A DNA stretch of 64,000 nucleotides, taken from contig NC_045138.2 of assembly GCF_008831285.2 (NCBI RefSeq), positions 8,773,205-8,837,204 on the forward strand, read 5' to 3'. The DNA is from Nymphaea colorata (lineage: Eukaryota > Streptophyta > Magnoliopsida > Nymphaeales > Nymphaeaceae). Below, in pieces: positions 37,712-50,165 of this stretch. The notes beneath the pieces are model-generated. The model ran no database searches. It was not told the DNA's origin and saw only the letters and a list, made by a program, of their open reading frames with translations. The position numbers were made by a program, and so were the translations under genes. Each line of letters opens with the position of its first letter. The first letter of the stretch is position 1.

Positions 37712-40002
37712 ATGCCGCCGGAAATGCCGCCGGCGGTTCTCCCCCTTCTTCTCTCCTTCATCTTCCTGCTCCCTATGGTCTCAGGTACGTACTCCCAACC
37801 GCATCAATCGCAGTCTTTTAGGTGCTTTTTTTCCACTTCTTTTCCTCCTCTGCTTTTCTGGGGTTTTCTTCTTTTTCTGTTGGTTTCTCTGCTCGTTGCT
37901 GAAACAAGATTTGTTCATGGAGAAGGGGCGTTCGTGGGGGTTAACATCGGCATGGCTATGGCTGACCGGCCCAAGGCCGAGGAGGTAGTGAGGATCCTTC
38001 AGGACCAGGAGATCACCCACGTCCGCCTCCTCGACCCCGACCGCGAGCTGCTGAAGGCCCTCGCCGGCACCGGCATCCAGGTCATGTTAGGGCTCCCCAA
38101 CAACGAGCTCCTGCGCGTTGGGCAGTCCCGGGCTGCGGCTGCCGATTGGGTCAAGCGCAACGTCGCCTCCTACCTCCCTGCGACCAACATCACTTCCATC
38201 GCCGTTGGCAGCGAGGTGCTTACCGTCATTCCTAATGCTGCGCTCGTCCTCTTCCCCGCGATGAGGTTTCTCCACTCGGCGCTCCTCGCCTCCAACCTCG
38301 ACTCGCAGGTGAAGGTCTCTACTCCTCAGTCCATGGACATCATTTTCCAGCCCTTCCCGCCCTCGGCAGCCACCTTCAACTCCTCCTGGCTTCCCATCCT
38401 CTTCCCGATTCTCCGTTTTCTGCAGAACACTCGCTCCTTCTTCATGCTCAACGCCCATCCTTACTACGGCTATGTCAAGGCAGGCGGCATCTTCCCCCTC
38501 GACTACGCGCTCTTCCGGCCGCTCCCCTCGGTCAAGCAGATCGTCGACCCCAACACCCTCTCTCACTATAATGGGATGTTCGATGCCATGGTCGATGCCG
38601 CCTTCTACTCCATGGCAGCTGCCAACTTCTCCACTATCCCCATCGTGGTGACGGAAACGGGTTGGCCGTGGCAGGGCGGTACGGGGGAGCCAGATGCGAC
38701 CGTTGAAAACGCTTTAACCTACAATGCCAATCTCATACGGCGAGTGATCAACGACACCGGCACGTCCGGCCGGCCGGGGGCGGGAATCGGCACCTATATC
38801 TACGAAATGTTCGACGAGGACATGAAGGCAGGGCCTGTCTCTGCCAGGAGCTGGGGGGTCTACTTCCCTAACGGGACGGCGATTTATTCTCTGGCGATTG
38901 GCACCGGCGTGACGACCAACACCACCTCCGGCCCGGTGGTGTTCTGCGTGGCTCGGCCAGACGCCGACCCCGTGGCATTGAAAATGGGGCTTGACTGGGC
39001 CTGCGGCCCTGGCTCTGCGAATTGCACGGCAATTCAACAGGGGCAGCCCTGCTTCCTGCCTGACACCCTCGCCAGCCACGCTTCCTACGCCTACAGCGAT
39101 TACTACCGCAAGACGGTGACCGCCGGTGGCACCTGCGACTTCAATGGCACAGCGACTCTCTCTTACTCGGATCCCAGTGAGTGCACCCCCTCTCTCTTAC
39201 TCTGAAACTTGAAACCAGGAAATGTGACGCCAGAAGCTTGCTTAATAAAGAAGACCGAGATCGTGAGGGCTGGGAAAAATGATGGGACACGTAAAATCTA
39301 TAGTTTTACTTTTACTTGAATGGCGATTCCAAAGTCTGGATTTTTTTATCTCCTTTGTGATGGATTTCTAATTTCAGATATCGAGATAATTAACTTTTTT
39401 TCGACGACAGTGAAATCCGTGATGGTCACGTGGATTCGACGTGTTTCTTGGGTCCCTTTTATGGATTCGAGACGCGGTAGATGTAATAATTTTCATATCA
39501 AAACACCCTTGACAAATTTATAAACAATATGATGTGCCATTTAGCCATTTCACTGTACTGTAGTGTCCAGAATGTGCTTGTGTCTTAGGCCCTCCGGAAC
39601 TTCCAGAGAAGTGAGAAACTAACTTCTCAAACTTATCTTCTTCGAAAATGGCTTGCTGGGTTTGAAGTTTAAATTTGTTTCTTCCTTTGTTTTCACTTTT
39701 CTGACAAAGCTTAATTAAGCAGTTAATTTTTCTGGTAACAAGACATTAGAACCTGGTTGGGGGCTTCATTCTCGTATTGCGGCTAGTTAAAAAAGTTGAA
39801 ATCCGTGGAAGGGTTACTCCGCATTACTTCTGTAGTTCCGAATGGTACATGAAACCAAGCTAGAAATATTCATGGATTTCTATTCAGTTGTGATACTAAT
39901 CTCTCTGTGTTGGGCAACTGTCTGCAGGCCATGGAAGCTGTGTTTATGTGGGGAGGTAAGTTCACCTTTAATGCTCCTCGTTCAACACATACACACACAC
40001 AT

Positions 40003-40051
<49 letters not shown>

Positions 40052-40371
40052 ATCTGCCTTCTGTCAAATAAAGTACTTGCCATAATAAATAGCAAGCCAA
40101 GGGTTTCTCATCTCTGTGCATTTTGCTCAGCAGCTCGGGCTCCACAGCTACTCCTGGAGGCAGCAGCGGCGGCACCGGAGGAGGGGGTACTGCAATGGGT
40201 CCAACGGCAATGCCGCCATCTTCTGGGGGTAATTCCAGATCCCCCCTCGTCTCTCACTTCTGCATTTCTACCTTGTGGACGAGTATCTGGGCCCTTCTGC
40301 TCGTCTCTGTAGCTTGTAGGCCCCTCCCCTTGGGGACCCAGTTTTGCCTTGTCCGTGCATCCGTAATTTGA
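37712..40371 (+). CDS. GPI-anchored glucan endo-1,3-beta-glucosidase (GH17 with X8 domain)
   Basis: Four exons fit by GT-AG signals and phase: 37712-37784, 37923-39176, 39928-39955 and 40131-40371, giving 531 residues. A signal peptide covers residues 1-24. The GH17 domain starts at EGAFVGVNIG (residue 25); expected catalytic residues are Glu122 (AVGSEVLT, acid/base) and Glu269 (VVTETGWPW, nucleophile). An X8/CBM43 domain follows (VFCVARPDADP, then WACGPGSANC, QGQPC, GTCDFNG and, across exon 3, SHGSCVYVG). A Gly/Ser/Thr-rich linker and a hydrophobic tail (LWTSIWALLLVSVA) predict GPI anchoring at the cell surface. The family hydrolyses callose (beta-1,3-glucan) in walls and at plasmodesmata. 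The layout matches Arabidopsis anchored GH17 proteins. Intron 1 is also open in frame. The start is the first ATG in a good context (ACCATGCC). Confidence 0.9.
37785..37922 (+). other. Intron 1 of the GH17 gene, 138 bp, frame-preserving
   Basis: It begins GTACGT and ends TGGAG. Splicing joins the signal peptide (MVS) to EGAFVGVNIG in phase. The intron is a multiple of three with no stop, so retention would add 46 residues, including a second hydrophobic stretch (FPPLLFWGFLLFLLVSLL), without breaking the protein. Splicing is preferred because the family has the mature domain directly after the signal peptide. Confidence 0.7.
39990..40048 (+). repeat. (CA)n and (GA)n microsatellite in GH17 intron 3
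   Basis: ACACACACACA at 39990 is followed by about 40 bases of GA repeat (40010-40048), inside the intron between the 28-base exon 3 and exon 4. Frames running across it are artefacts. Confidence 0.93.
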
Positions 40372-43300
40372 AAGGTAGAGAGAGAATTCATGATGTACTT
40401 ATTCGAATTCTAATGTTTATGTATGATATCTGTAAGAGGTCAAGCATCAGTGAATGCAATTCATTACAACCTTTCCTCTTGTATACAATCGGTTACTTTT
40501 CTTTCACTGTCCCCACTTTTACTCTTCATGTTGTAAATGGAGCTCAATTAATGGCGTCTTGATTTGTTGGTGTTTCATGTGGGAGAGGCACATTCCCAGA
40601 TCGCCAAAATAAGCCAAGGGGAAGAAGAAGTGTGGGAGAAAGAGCAGAGTCAGTTTCTGTGTAAAGTTAACACTGCTTCGTCTGTAGCTTTTAATGATGC
40701 AGTCGAATGACGACTCGACCTGCGCATTAAGCGAGCGACCGGCGAATATTGCTTGCTTTTAGCTCTCATTGAAAATTGATGGTGGGAGTAAAGTTCTCTG
40801 GCTTTGAAGTGCAGGTGAGGGAGAATGGTTGACAAGAACACTCTGCTAACTTTAAAGGCGTCTCCTGGCTTGCACTGCAGCTTCCCATAGCTAATGGCTC
40901 TGTGGGCCCCCGCCTTCTCTTGATTCTACGGTTCACGGAGTTCGATTTCGTCTCTGCAGAGAGGTGATAGGTGGGCACTTGCAGTATCCACCGTCATTTT
41001 CTTGCCTGCTTGGTGTAATGGGAAGCGTTGGGGATTTCAATGGCGAAACAATGTCCAAACAAGGGGAATCTTTCTTCGCTCGCATACTTTGTGCAACTTT
41101 GGAAAGTTAAACTTTTATAGGAGTAGCGGGGTGAAATGTTTTTGAAGGTGTATTGAAGGGTGAAATTTCGCCTGCCAACACGTCCTCAAATGGTAACACC
41201 ATTGAAATTTTTCACGAAAAAATTCATCCCTGTTAAGACAATTCAAAGGCTAAATTTCAAACAAAGATGCATTTCTTGCGGTATTTTTAGAATACGCTGC
41301 TGATGCGTTGGATTTAATATGTTGATATTATTGGGATACTTCCTTTATGTGTCTTTACCGCAGGAGAAACGATGTTATTGAGAAGCGAGCAAAAACTGCA
41401 TATGTTTTTTGCTATAGAAGGTGTTAAGCGTGAGCAAAAACGATTGAGGGATTGGTGGACAAGTTGTGATGACAAAGATAGGTTGAAATGGTTAAAAGGA
41501 GTATATTGCATGCTTTTAAAGTCTAAGACTTTATTAAAGAGGAGACTTTATTACGTGCTTTTAAAAAGGAGACTTTATTAGACGCCTTACAAAATCTTCA
41601 ACACTTGGGAGTGAGAGGGCACTTCGTAAGTGGTTAACTGATAGTGGGTGGAAAAAATATTGAACCGGGCTCCTTATTGGGCCCCGACAGTTACTTTTGG
41701 CCCACTATGCCTAAACCATGGCTTGGGCTCAGGTTTATTTTGGACCGGGTACCGAGTACTAGATGGGTAACACCAACCATTCAATATATATGTTTTTAAG
41801 GCCATGTTTTGATGAGCTGAAAATATCTTGTAGAAATAGAAATAAAATTCATTTTTTTTTTCTGCCCGTCAAACTTGAGATAAGAAAACTTGTTGGGTTG
41901 ATTTTTATAAACTTTATTTCTAAAATTTCGTCCCTCCCCAAGGGGCAGAAAAAAATTTATAGGATGAAAACAATGCCCGTTGATGAGCATGAGTATCCAT
42001 CACAGCTGCATTCCTCCCAGCTTCAGCCTCACCAGGCGGTGCATCTCAGCCACCCACCATTTGAAGCAAGGAAGACTATAATTATGATGCTCAAAACAAC
42101 AGCCTCGGCACCCTCTTCTTAGGTTTCTGGCGACCCATATTATAATCACGACCAAGGGTTTTTGTGCCCAAGGTTAGAGAGGGAGAGAGAGAGAGAGAAA
42201 GAGAGAGGGACAGAAATCCCGGCCGACTCTTGCGACGGCTGGCCACTGTTTTTTTTGGTGACAGAAAAATAAAACCTAAAACGGAAAAAAATAGATCAGA
42301 AACCCATAATCTCTCAGGCATTTCATCAATCGCCGGTGGTTGATCACAGCCATTTCTTCAGTCTCGGGTCCCCAGCCGTCAGTTGTCAGACCCCATAGAC
42401 AGCTTATCCATCTCTAGCCGCAGCTCGTCAAACGCTCGACACAGTGAAGTAGAAAGAATGATAGAATGCAGACGAACATGAAAAAGGGAAGAAAAAAAAA
42501 ACATTGAACCCTTTTCATAAAAAAATTTCACTTCAGCCCAATATTTTTTTATTTACAAAATTATTCAGCATCCTTTACCAAAATTAGTTAGATGCCCCAT
42601 GATTTTTAAATAAATTCCAAACTTCTCCTTATTTCCAAGGATCCACATTTTATCGTTATTTATCTGAGAAACTTGTTTCCAAGGATGTCAATCCAGATCT
42701 ATCAAACAACCAGCCATTTTGAAACTATGCATTTTATTTTCATTCTACTATTCTAGAATTTTGTTTTTGGGAACCTCTTTCATATTCCACAATTCCTGGC
42801 TGTCAAACGTTACCTAAAGGTAAGAAATTTGATGGTAATATGCTTTAATTTTTGACAAGCTTCTACCATTTATTGGAATTTTTAACTGTTTAAGTTCTTG
42901 CTATAGAATAACTTTAGTAGTCTTTTGCTGTCATAGTCTATGATAATGGCGAGCAATTTCTATGATTTGCTGTCATAGTCTATGATAATACCTCATAAGT
43001 CCTAATATACTATGAATTATACAGTCATAATGAAAACAACTACAAGTGTCAACTTAGTGTTCTTCCTGATATGGCTTGTCTAGTTAAGAGATAAACACGA
43101 CCTGATATGGATTTATAGCCGTCTTGAATTATGTGAAGTTAGAATCTCTATACCAAATGATCTATGACTAGTCCAACTTCCATATGTGAGCACAAAATCC
43201 TTCATTCTATACAAATACTATATTACCTATTTGGTTGCCCTCAATTGATCCACCCCGAAATTATTGAGATATCTGCTTAAAATCTTATAGGAATCTTCTA

Positions 43301-43780
43301 AAAATCCTATAGATATATGCAATATTTAGATGTGTATAAACCGATCATATATTAGACTCCTAATAGCACATGCAAAGAAAATCAATTCTATCTCTTAAAA
43401 TTCAACTTTATTCTTGGGACACTGCCAAAGACTAAATTTACCTCCTTTAGTAATATGAGTATTTTCTACCTTACAATCCTTCATACGATTGCTTTTCGAG
43501 CGAGTAAGAGGTTGACAACCTCCTGCCTGAAAAAGAGACATGAGAGCCCCCCATTCCTTGTGCCCTTGGGTCATGGTCTTTTAAGGTTGAAGTTGAAAAC
43601 TAACTCAATAAAAGAATTAAAGCTATTAGATCTTACCATGGTAATGAATACTATGAGTGATTTGATCGATTAGGTGAACAATGATATCATTGTTTGCTTT
43701 ATAGCAAACTGTGAATTCTACAGTAATACAATATCATCCCTTAGTTATGAACCGACAAAAAGTCAAGTATTAGACTCTTT
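40372..43780. other. Intergenic sequence downstream of the GH17 gene
   Basis: The first few hundred bases are likely 3' UTR. A GGGCC-type phrase (41665-41760) resembles a decayed hAT-like end and a GA run is at 42178-42209. A short repeated phrase (GAGACTTTATTA) occurs at 41540 and 41569. Open frames here lack recognisable domains. Confidence 0.4.
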
Positions 43781-43789
43781 CATAATAGG

Positions 43790-46000
43790 GGATGTGGCAT
43801 TGGGCCGGGCTGGGCTGGCTGGCTCGATTAAATTCCCTACCTCAAAGCCCAAATGTTTAATAGGGCCAGCCTGTTAGTAATTGGGGCAGGGCAGGCTGAT
43901 GAATTATCGGGCCTGAGGCAGAAACATTTGCACAAGGCCTGATTTGGACCCGTTATTAATGGGTTGGTGGGGCTTAGTGTATATCTACCTAACATATGTA
44001 TATCATTTTTCAATTCAATTAAACTACTTGCTATAGTCTAAGCATGAATATCAAAACTGAAAGGATTATTACCTGCATTTCTTACATCAAGTAATATGTA
44101 TGGTTTTACATGTAGAAAATTAAAAGTATATTTAAGTCTAACAATAACATCTCAAGGAACTCTTGTCCCTCGACCAATAACATAATTAGATCTTAGATAA
44201 ATAAAACACTTTCAAACTTTGAATTTCACCAAGGCTTTTATAGGTGTCTCCATTTCTCCATTTGAAAGGAATGACAAAAGTATGACTCACAAAACACTCT
44301 CAATGATTAGTTTAGAAATTACATAAAAATAACATGTAATGAATATTAAATAGTAAACTAGAACACACAAAATGCAGAAGGTTTACCATTATGAAATATG
44401 AATCACACATCAAATCATCATTCATCACCAGAAGAATCTTATTTGTCTTCAATACTGCAACACACATCATTATAAGCATATTACAAGGTTAGTATAACAT
44501 GAAAAACAAATGGAATGATTAGAATCTAGCATTGAACAATGAACATCTTACCTTTCACATGAACTATCTTTATTACGAATCCAACTCTATGTGCAAACTA
44601 GTGTTTTAACAGTTTTAGGAGTGTTTGAACATCAATAATCATTAATGACTTTTTCTGCTGTACTGAATGCAAACTCTAAAGCAACTATAGATATAGAAAT
44701 TGCTAATATGTCTAAAACCATTTTTTATAAAACTTTATATTTACTTTCTTTTGCCTTCTACGAAGATAACATGTTGTAGTCTTCAATAGAACAAACTCAT
44801 TCTATTGGATCAACTAAATATATTTTTAGATTTGTGTGAGTTGCTTGAGGATATACAAAATTCAAGTAATATGTGAAGAAAGAAGTTTCTCAGAAAATCT
44901 CTATCTTCTTTAGTTTCCATTATATCACTGTGTGCATTTCATTTTCTCTATCATTTATACCACACACACTTTTGTACTTAGCATACAACTCATGAATATA
45001 GTTCTCTTTCTTCTCAAGTTATACTTCATATACTATAATTTGGAACTAAAATCTAAAACAAATGCAATTGCAAAGAGAACGTCGTAGTCTTTTCAATATT
45101 TGTCAATTTTTCTTACATTTTATATGCCAATTTCTTATATAATCATTAGCTATCGCATGATGCCTACTCAAAATGCTTATATAGCTTTATATTTCTTCAA
45201 AACTACATTAGTTGTTATATGCATAGTGGCAGAGAAATATTTGTTGCATTGTAGAATTATTTAAAAAGATAACACAAATAAGATGCATAAGGCCACTTAT
45301 TATCAGAAGACAAATTTATATAATTAGGATCAACAAAAGACAAATGTTGAAAGATATATTTTTAGAACAATGCAACTTTCAACATGACATATGTAAAATT
45401 CTATCGATCATGAATATCATAGCTTAATTTCTTTGTACTATTCAAGCATACTATTTTTATACAATCCTTAAAAGTGTGCCGCCATTTTGGTGATCCTTTT
45501 ACATATTTATAACTTCCATGAATTAATTGTATCATGCATATCTTACCATCTTGAACGATTTAGGAGATGTGTATCACAATGAATATGCAAGTGTTGCCCT
45601 CTCAATGGAATAAAGTTTCTTTTTCCTAAGTTTCTTTTTAGTGTAGTTATTGCATTATTATCTATTGATAATGTAAAAGGAAGTGGCAACTGTAAACAAA
45701 ATCTTTTTCATAAAACCTCAACATGTCCAACATAGGTGGCAGTGAATTGGAACAAAATCCTAACAATTCGTCAACTGTTGTTTGTAAATTTGATACCATC
45801 TCCTCAAAATTTATCATACAACCTTTCTAGTACAAAGATGAAGAGCAAGAAGGAATTTTTCCAATGTGTGATGACAAATGGTTAGAATCATGGTGTCGAA
45901 GGAGGCTTCACCAACTCTAATTGTATTCGATCGAATCTGTCTAGCTAGTGAGACCCACCAACTATTTAATTTTTTTTTATTATCTGCTTGTGATGAACAG
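43790..46000 (-). mobile_element. Decayed Ac-like hAT transposon, - orientation
   Basis: One end is the TAGGGGATGTGGCATTGGGC terminus at about 43785, followed by GGGCTGG and GGCCAGCC repeats to about 43960. Inside, the - strand holds degenerate transposase sequence at 44560-45790. The other end is not identified and may lie beyond 46000. Heavily AT-rich and full of stops. Confidence 0.65.
44560..45790 (-). pseudogene. hAT transposase remnant (Ac/Tag1-like)
   Basis: Pieces on the - strand, in family order. The first is TLSIDNNAITTLKRNLGKRN (about 45670-45610; family: TVDNASAND...), followed by HLHIHCDTHLLN. Next is YKYVKGSPKWRHTFKDC (about 45510-45460). Last is DILAISISIVALEFAFSTAE (about 44710-44650), which matches the conserved hATC dimerisation motif DILAIPISTVASESAFSTGG. 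The frames shift several times and stops are frequent; no open frame longer than about 60 residues covers a domain. This gives old, inactive sequence but a firm superfamily call from the last motif. Confidence 0.75.
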
Positions 46001-47950
46001 AAAACAGGCCTTCACTAAGCTATTTCAACACAATTATATTTTTTGTTTAACATCAGCAAGTTGTACTCCAACATTAGTTTTACTGATGCAAATATCATTA
46101 AAATTCACAAAAATTTATGAGCATATCATATGAGCCTGTATTAAATGCAATAGATATTAGTTTAGATCATGATATAAGAAGCACAATAGCATTATGATTG
46201 TTTGCTATAGGAAATTTTAACTGCTTTTACTCTCTCTTTTTATCTATTCAATGGCCTAGAAACTACTTTTTGTGTAATAAATCATCCTAAGAAGGACAAA
46301 GTCATTTTTTTTTTGTATTGAACTAATACTTATGAACCAAGGCAACTTTGAAGAACAAATGACATTAAAAGCCATTTTGTCAATTCTATAACCTCTTATC
46401 TCCGCTTTCAAATGACCTATGATCACTGAACTTGAACTTTAGATCCTAGTTTCTTGTTTTTCATGGCCAAGATCTCATATTTTGGGAATGAAAGATGCAG
46501 GAATTACACCATGGATTTGTAATCCTTGCACTCTAATCTATGAATCTCAAGTTAAATCCCTTTCATTTTGCCAGATATCAAAGGATTTAAATGATATTGT
46601 ACCAATTAAGAGCTTTCGCATGCAGGGGAGAGGGATTTTCATGCAAAAATTAAATAATAGATCAGAAGACTAGATAGATAAATGCCTAAATATAAGATGA
46701 AAATAAAATAAAAGATGAATTTCTAATTAATAAAGGGATAGAACAACATCTCCATATGCCAAAACTAGAAAAATTAACGTTGATGTCTAAATGGTGTAGG
46801 GGAAGTACCATAATAGCATATGAAAATGCTACTTTAATTCATAATGTCATGAGCAACCAATGGAAGGTAATGAGCCCTTCACTAGATCTTGATTGTTTAT
46901 CAACAGATCCATCTATGTTGGACTAAAAAAAGGGAAAAGCACAGAAGGTCCTTTTTAGGTTACATTTTCTTTAAAGCTCTTCTCTCTTGCTTCTTTCTGT
47001 TATTAGCCGAATGAATGGAGAGAAGGATTTCGATGCTTTGGTCACTGGTAACATATAGATAGTGCACCACTTGGTGCATGTTGATGCGGAAATTCTTGAT
47101 CAAGTCGCAGCAAATTCTTTGAACATAACATTGCAATTTGAAGCAAGATTCAGACAAAGACAATGTGCATAAGAGCTCATCAAGATCTGGCCGGCAATGG
47201 CATCAACAGAAACCAGGAACTTGGACGCGACTTTCCCTTCACGAGACCAGCCATGAAGGCAACTTGGAGGACTTAAGCCTGTTGGTTGCATGGAAGTATG
47301 TGCTGTTTTGAAGCTCAATTGAGAAAGTGAAAGTATCTTCACTGGCTTGCTGTGAGGCCATGTGAGCATGGTGAAATCATTTTTTTTTTTAAATAAGGAA
47401 TGTTTTTGTTGGTTGCAGATGCAAGATGTTCCCTATCGAAGGAGCAGTGGACGAGGAATGAACAAATTCTTCTTCACAAGTAAAAAACTACAGGGAAAAG
47501 GAAAAAATAGATGAGAAATTTATTTGTTTCTTCCTTCTTGGTAATCTTTTTAATAAGTCCAATAGATGAAATTGAGTCAGCTTGTTGAATACTTCCTTTT
47601 TATCTGAAGCCACAGCATGGAAATTAGGAGCATACTTTGGTATGGAATGATATTTGTCTTCATCATCTATCTTGTTTTGGTAAGCAACAACTTATGAACC
47701 ATCTTCAATAAGATTGAGTTGCATAGCATGCAAGAAAAAGAAGGGGTTGGGGTAGTTTATAAATTCTTTATAAAGGCATGTAAATTTTAGACTTTTAACA
47801 TTTTCATAATCTCCTTGTCATCCTTTTGACAATATTTCCTTTTTACTTTATCAAAGACATTTTGGTCATTACATACTCCTATGCATGCACAGGGGTGTGC
47901 ATGTCACTAGTTTTGATCTTCAATGACTTGCACTTTCTCTTTCATGAACT
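46000..47950. other. No gene recognised
   Basis: AT-rich sequence. Frames on both strands (46482-46673 on +, 46960-47369 on -) have no recognisable domain. Part could belong to the hAT element to the left, whose outer end was not found. Confidence 0.4.
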
Positions 47951-47955
47951 TACAA

Positions 47956-47956
<1 letters not shown>

Positions 47957-48007
<51 letters not shown>
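47957..48007. repeat. (TA)n microsatellite
   Basis: About 50 bases of uninterrupted TA repeat. Confidence 0.96.
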
Positions 48008-48011
<4 letters not shown>

Positions 48012-48214
48012 ACTGAACTATGACTCTAGCTATTTGTTAATATGTAGAGACATAATTGGCCAATCTTAGATCAGACGATCTAGAGTTTTCATCTCTCCCT
48101 CCCTCTCTCTTTCTTTCTCATTTGAAAGGGGAGCCGGTGGGGCTTCCCTTGCCTCTACTGTCCTTCTCTACCCATAGAGGGTAGAGAGAGGGGGAGCTGT
48201 TGGGTGGCTCCCTT

Positions 48215-48217
<3 letters not shown>

Positions 48218-48265
<48 letters not shown>
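48218..48265. repeat. (GA)n microsatellite
   Basis: About 47 bases of GA repeat directly left of the copia LTR region. Confidence 0.96.
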
Positions 48266-48269
<4 letters not shown>

Positions 48270-48588
48270 AAATATGAGTGATGAGAAGTCAACGTTTCAA
48301 CATCACGCAAACAAAATTGTCAATATTTTCTTACCTTGTTAATGTTTGCTCTTGTTGCCATATATTCCTCTTGTAGCTGTTTGAGTGCCATTAAGGAAAC
48401 GTTGAGGAAACGCCTTCCTTGTTGGTCTTCCTTCAACGCTACATATATTCATTGTAATTTGTAAAGAAGAAAAAGTGAGAAAACAGGGCAATGCTGCGTG
48501 ATGTTCTTATCATGGATGTAGGATCGACAGATCCGAACAACGTAAATCTATGTGCATTGTCTTCCTTTTATTCTCTCAAAAATTATCA

Positions 48589-48600
48589 TGGTATCAGAGC
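48589..48600 (+). promoter_or_regulatory. Copia primer-binding site
   Basis: TGGTATCAGAGC exactly matches the 3' end complement of initiator-methionine tRNA and is directly adjacent to the CA end of the LTR. Confidence 0.93.
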
Positions 48601-48804
48601 CAGGTTTTGAATTCGTCGTGAAACAGAGGAAGTTCTCCATCCATTCACAACAATGACTGATGCTGGCGTTGTCAAAATTTATTCTTAAAGATGTCGAATG
48701 GATGTTGGAACGACTCTTGAGTATCTGAAGATCTCTCTAGAGTATTTGCAAAATTTCTAGAGCATCAAGGAGAGAACGCTCGAATTTTTTGAGTGTCACC
48801 ATTG

Positions 48805-49220
48805 GAAAAAAAAACAGGGCAGCAACGTGCTTGTCACCCTTTCATCGTCGGGCGTCATCTCCACAATCAATATCCCAGCCTGAGATTTTACAGGAAGGAC
48901 CGTCTATCTATTGCCTATCCAATGCCTCTGAGCTCGACCAATTTGGTGACCGGAGTCGACCAGAATCATCAAATTTCCAACTGCCTCTTTTGCTACAAAA
49001 CAGGGAACAACGTGCTTGTTGCCCTTTCATTCCATCGACCAGCGTTATCTTCATTAAACAAGTTGCAGAAAACAAGTTCAAACAGTCTCTGTGTGCAGTC
49101 TCCTGAGTTCAAACCAACATGACCTAAGTTCAGACCGCCTCTCCTGCTGCACTAAACAATTTGCAGAAAACAAGTTCAGACCGTCTCTATGTGCAGTCTC
49201 CTGAGCGGTCCCTTTATCGG
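48805..49220 (+). repeat. Two direct-repeat pairs in the copia leader
   Basis: Pair 1: AAAACAGGGCAGCAACGTGC (48812) and AAAACAGGGAACAACGTGC (48998), each followed by TTGT-CCCTTTCAT. Pair 2: the phrase GCAGAAAACAAGTTCA, then GTCTCT and GTGCAGTCTCCTGAG, at 49065-49110 and 49153-49205. The open frames at 48789-49122 are products of these repeats and have no domain. Confidence 0.8.
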
Positions 49221-49255
49221 TAGAAAACAAGTTCGTTCGTGTTTCTCTTTTATCA

Positions 49256-50165
49256 ATGGACACTAATGGAGGAACCAGTGATTCTCAGAGACTGAACTCG
49301 ACTAGTGGATCTTCCATACAACAACAAATTGTCGTGGAGACAGGTACTACCATTCTCAAAATTACAAATGTTCCATTGAATGGCTTAAATTATATGTCTT
49401 GGTCCAAAGCTGCTACTATGTTCTTAAGTGGGAAATGTAAACTTGAGTTTGTTAATGGAAAAAAATCTAAACCAGCCATTGACAACCCTAACTATGATGA
49501 GTGGGAGTCCGGTAATCATATGGTCATCTCTTGGTTGCTGAATTCTATGGATGCTAAAATCGCTGAGAGTTTTTATTACGTCGAAACTGCCGAGGAAATA
49601 TGGAATGCTGCCAAAGAATTATATAGTGAAAAATATAGTATGGCGCGCATGTATCAACTCTCCCATGAAATTTATGAGTTGAAGAAAGGTCATATGACCT
49701 TGAGCGACTATATTGCTACGCTCAAAGGAAAGTGGAATTAGATGGACTCTCATTGTCCACTCTCAACCGACCTTCCTCGCATTAAGAGGCAGCAAGATCA
49801 AGAAAGAACCTTCAAACTATTGGCTGGTTTAGGTGAAGAATACAAACAAGCAAGAAGCCAAATATTAATGACTTCTTACCTGTCGTCTTTGGATATGGTG
49901 TGTAACACCCTCTTATGAGAAGAAAAAAGAAGAAAGATTATGAGACCGGTGACACTGTTGATACTAAAATTAGTGGTGAAAACATTGACAAAGTTGCTTT
50001 TAATGCCTCGGTCAGCAAGAAACATGAAGAAAAATTGGTGGTTCAACCGTCATTTAGAAATAGAGGCAAACGACCAGTGTGCACATACTGCAAAAAAGAA
50101 GGACATGTTCGAGAAAAATACTGGAATTTACATGACAGACCTACCAACAAGGCAAATCTGTCAAT
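49256..50165 (+). pseudogene. copia gag pseudogene
   Basis: Starts MDTNGGTSDSQRLN. Family motifs are ITNVPLNGLNYMSWSKA (49360), NPNYDEWESGNHMVISWLLN (49484-49545), ETAEEIWNAAKELYS (49583) and the UBN2-type region up to LKGKWN. A TAG at 49739-49741 and a further frame change near 49905 interrupt it. The zinc knuckle at about 50086-50130 reads CTYCKKEGHVREKYW, so the fourth ligand is Tyr in place of Cys. Gag would package element RNA; this copy cannot make it whole. Confidence 0.85.

Noticed and set aside
37781-39079. Frames of 79 to 159 codons opposite or overlapping the GH17 exons
   Set aside because: They are shadows of the GC-rich GH17 exon 2; the + strand frame has family motifs and catalytic residues.
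47100-47369. 89-codon - strand frame
   Set aside because: No recognisable domain and no supporting exon nearby.
48789-49122. Two overlapping frames of about 105 codons in the copia leader
   Set aside because: They arise from direct repeats in untranslated leader; the gag frame starts at 49256 with family motifs.
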